6,543 nt of DNA from Clostridiales bacterium UBA3705 (GTDB taxonomy: Bacteria; Bacillota_A; Clostridia; Oscillospirales; Oscillospiraceae): assembly GCA_002372735.1 (NCBI GenBank), contig DFIE01000047.1:1-6543 (forward strand), in the 5' to 3' direction. The notes beneath the pieces are model-generated. The model did not search any database. It had not been told where the DNA came from and saw nothing but the letters and a program-made list of their open reading frames with translations. Both the position numbers and the translations under genes were made by a program. Of this stretch, positions 5,668 through 6,543 are shown piece by piece. Position 1 is the first letter of the stretch, and each line of letters begins with the position of its first letter.

Positions 5668-6543
5668 TCAGGGGGCCAGGCAGGCGCGGAAGAGCGGTTC
5701 AAAGCTCTCCTGGGGGATGGCGACGTAGTACCAGGGCAGATGCTGGTACAGCACCAGCCCGCCCTCCAGCAGGCGCAGCTCCACCCGTGTGCCATCCTCC
5801 AGATAGAGATACAAGTGGGCCTGGGCCCGGTCGTCGCTGTACAGATTGCCCTCCGCGGTCCAGCCGTCCCGGAAGGGACCGGCCTCCAGCGCGGAGAGGA
5901 AGGGCTCCAGCAGGGCCGGATCCTCCAGGGGATACTCTGTCTGCACGCCCTCGTTCCAGTCTCCGTGGAGTTGACAGGCAGCCCGGACCACCCGACCGGA
6001 GACATGCAGCCGGTCTGTAAACAGGTCGGCGCCGTTGTGTAATTCAATGCCGTTCAGCCGCTCCACCAGCCGGATCCATAATTCCGGGTTGCCCTGGGCA
6101 TCGGAAATTGTAGTCTTTACACACAGACGGAAGTCCGGACTGTAGCCCTCCAGGGTCCAGACCTCCCCCTGCATGGTGGAGGCAAGCTCCTGCTCATAAG
6201 CCTCCGGGCCGGACCACTCGTCAATGCCGCCCTCTGCCCGGCCCAGACAGGTTTGCAGCATCGGCTCCAGCGCCTGGGCTGCAGGGCCCCGATACTGCTC
6301 GGCCTGGGTGTACACCTCTCCCTGCCGGATCACCAGGCCGATGATGTCCGCCGCAGCGCCAGGTCCAGGCAGCTCCGCCTCTATGGGTGGGACGGAAACC
6401 CCCTCGCCTGTGGCCCGGGGTGAAGTGGGCAGTGCGGTCTGGGTGTCTGCAGCCCCCAGGCCGTCGGTGGGAGCGGCAGCCTGTGTCCCGCCAGGGGTCG
6501 GCTGCCCGGTCTGTTTGGGAAGGACCAGCACCAGGACGGCGCA
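5668..6543 (-). CDS. Unrecognised secreted or membrane-anchored protein, N-terminus missing
   Basis: The frame is open from the right edge to the TGA at 5668, so this is the C-terminal 291 residues of a gene starting outside the window. The first visible residues (CAVLVLVLP) look like the end of a hydrophobic signal or anchor segment. The GTG at 6531 falls inside that segment and is unlikely to be the start. A Gly/Ala/Pro/Thr-rich low-complexity linker (about 11-62) follows, then a folded region (64-291). That region is acidic, with helices around AAQALEPMLQTCL (88-100) and several predicted strands. The C-terminal stretch HLYLYLEDG (243-251), GGLVLYQHLP (261-270) and WYYVAIP (271-277) looks beta-rich. 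Anchor, flexible linker and extracytoplasmic domain is the layout of lipoproteins and anti-sigma-like proteins, but no family motif is recognised. It is convergent with the flavin reductase unit. Confidence 0.8.
   Translation of the reverse strand, partial: CAVLVLVLPKQTGQPTPGGTQAAAPTDGLGAADTQTALPTSPRATGEGVSVPPIEAELPGPGAAADIIGLVIRQGEVYTQAEQYRGPAAQALEPMLQTCLGRAEGGIDEWSGPEAYEQELASTMQGEVWTLEGYSPDFRLCVKTTISDAQGNPELWIRLVERLNGIELHNGADLFTDRLHVSGRVVRAACQLHGDWNEGVQTEYPLEDPALLEPFLSALEAGPFRDGWTAEGNLYSDDRAQAHLYLYLEDGTRVELRLLEGGLVLYQHLPWYYVAIPQESFEPLFRACLAP

Overview
The window is GC-rich, compactly coded bacterial DNA. Strong AGGAGG-type ribosome binding sites, sigma-70/SigA-type promoters with extended -10 boxes, and the gene content (YfcE-type phosphodiesterase, CaCA antiporter, DUF308 protein, flavoredoxin-like protein) suggest a high-GC member of the Clostridia (Bacillota), perhaps a gut Oscillospiraceae-type genome. 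That placement is inferred from style, not from a marker gene.

Layout, left to right. Positions 1-48 hold the 5' part of a tRNA-Pro with anticodon GGG on the minus strand; its 3' part lies beyond the left edge. Its promoter sits at 65-93, preceded by an AT-rich stretch with two copies of a short motif spaced 20 nt apart. From 4092 down to 196, also on the minus strand, runs a tight four-gene operon read from a strong promoter at 4121-4149. In transcription order it encodes a YfcE-like metallophosphoesterase, a calcium/sodium antiporter family protein (ATGA overlap), a DUF308/HdeD-like membrane protein (15-nt gap) and a full-length ABC exporter half-transporter (31-nt gap). No convincing terminator follows the ABC gene.

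The 4093-4308 intergenic region carries divergent promoters. On the plus side a second unit starts with an unrecognised 194-aa protein (4309-4893), followed after 37 nt by a flavin reductase / flavoredoxin-like protein (4931-5500). This unit ends at a 16-bp perfect hairpin (5521-5559). A convergent minus-strand gene (5668 to the right edge) encodes the C-terminal 291 residues of an unrecognised secreted or membrane-anchored protein; its start is outside the window. The 108 nt between the hairpin and that gene's stop show no gene.

How the genes work together: the minus operon combines three membrane proteins (cation antiporter, DUF308, ABC exporter) with a cytosolic metal-dependent phosphodiesterase. 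That is compatible with an envelope or ion-homeostasis theme, but the sequence does not prove a shared pathway. Most of the window is ordinary housekeeping or accessory chromosome. I see no mobile element, CRISPR array, toxin-antitoxin pair or clearly new multi-gene system. The least explained parts are the 194-aa protein, the secreted protein at the right edge and the hairpin between them.
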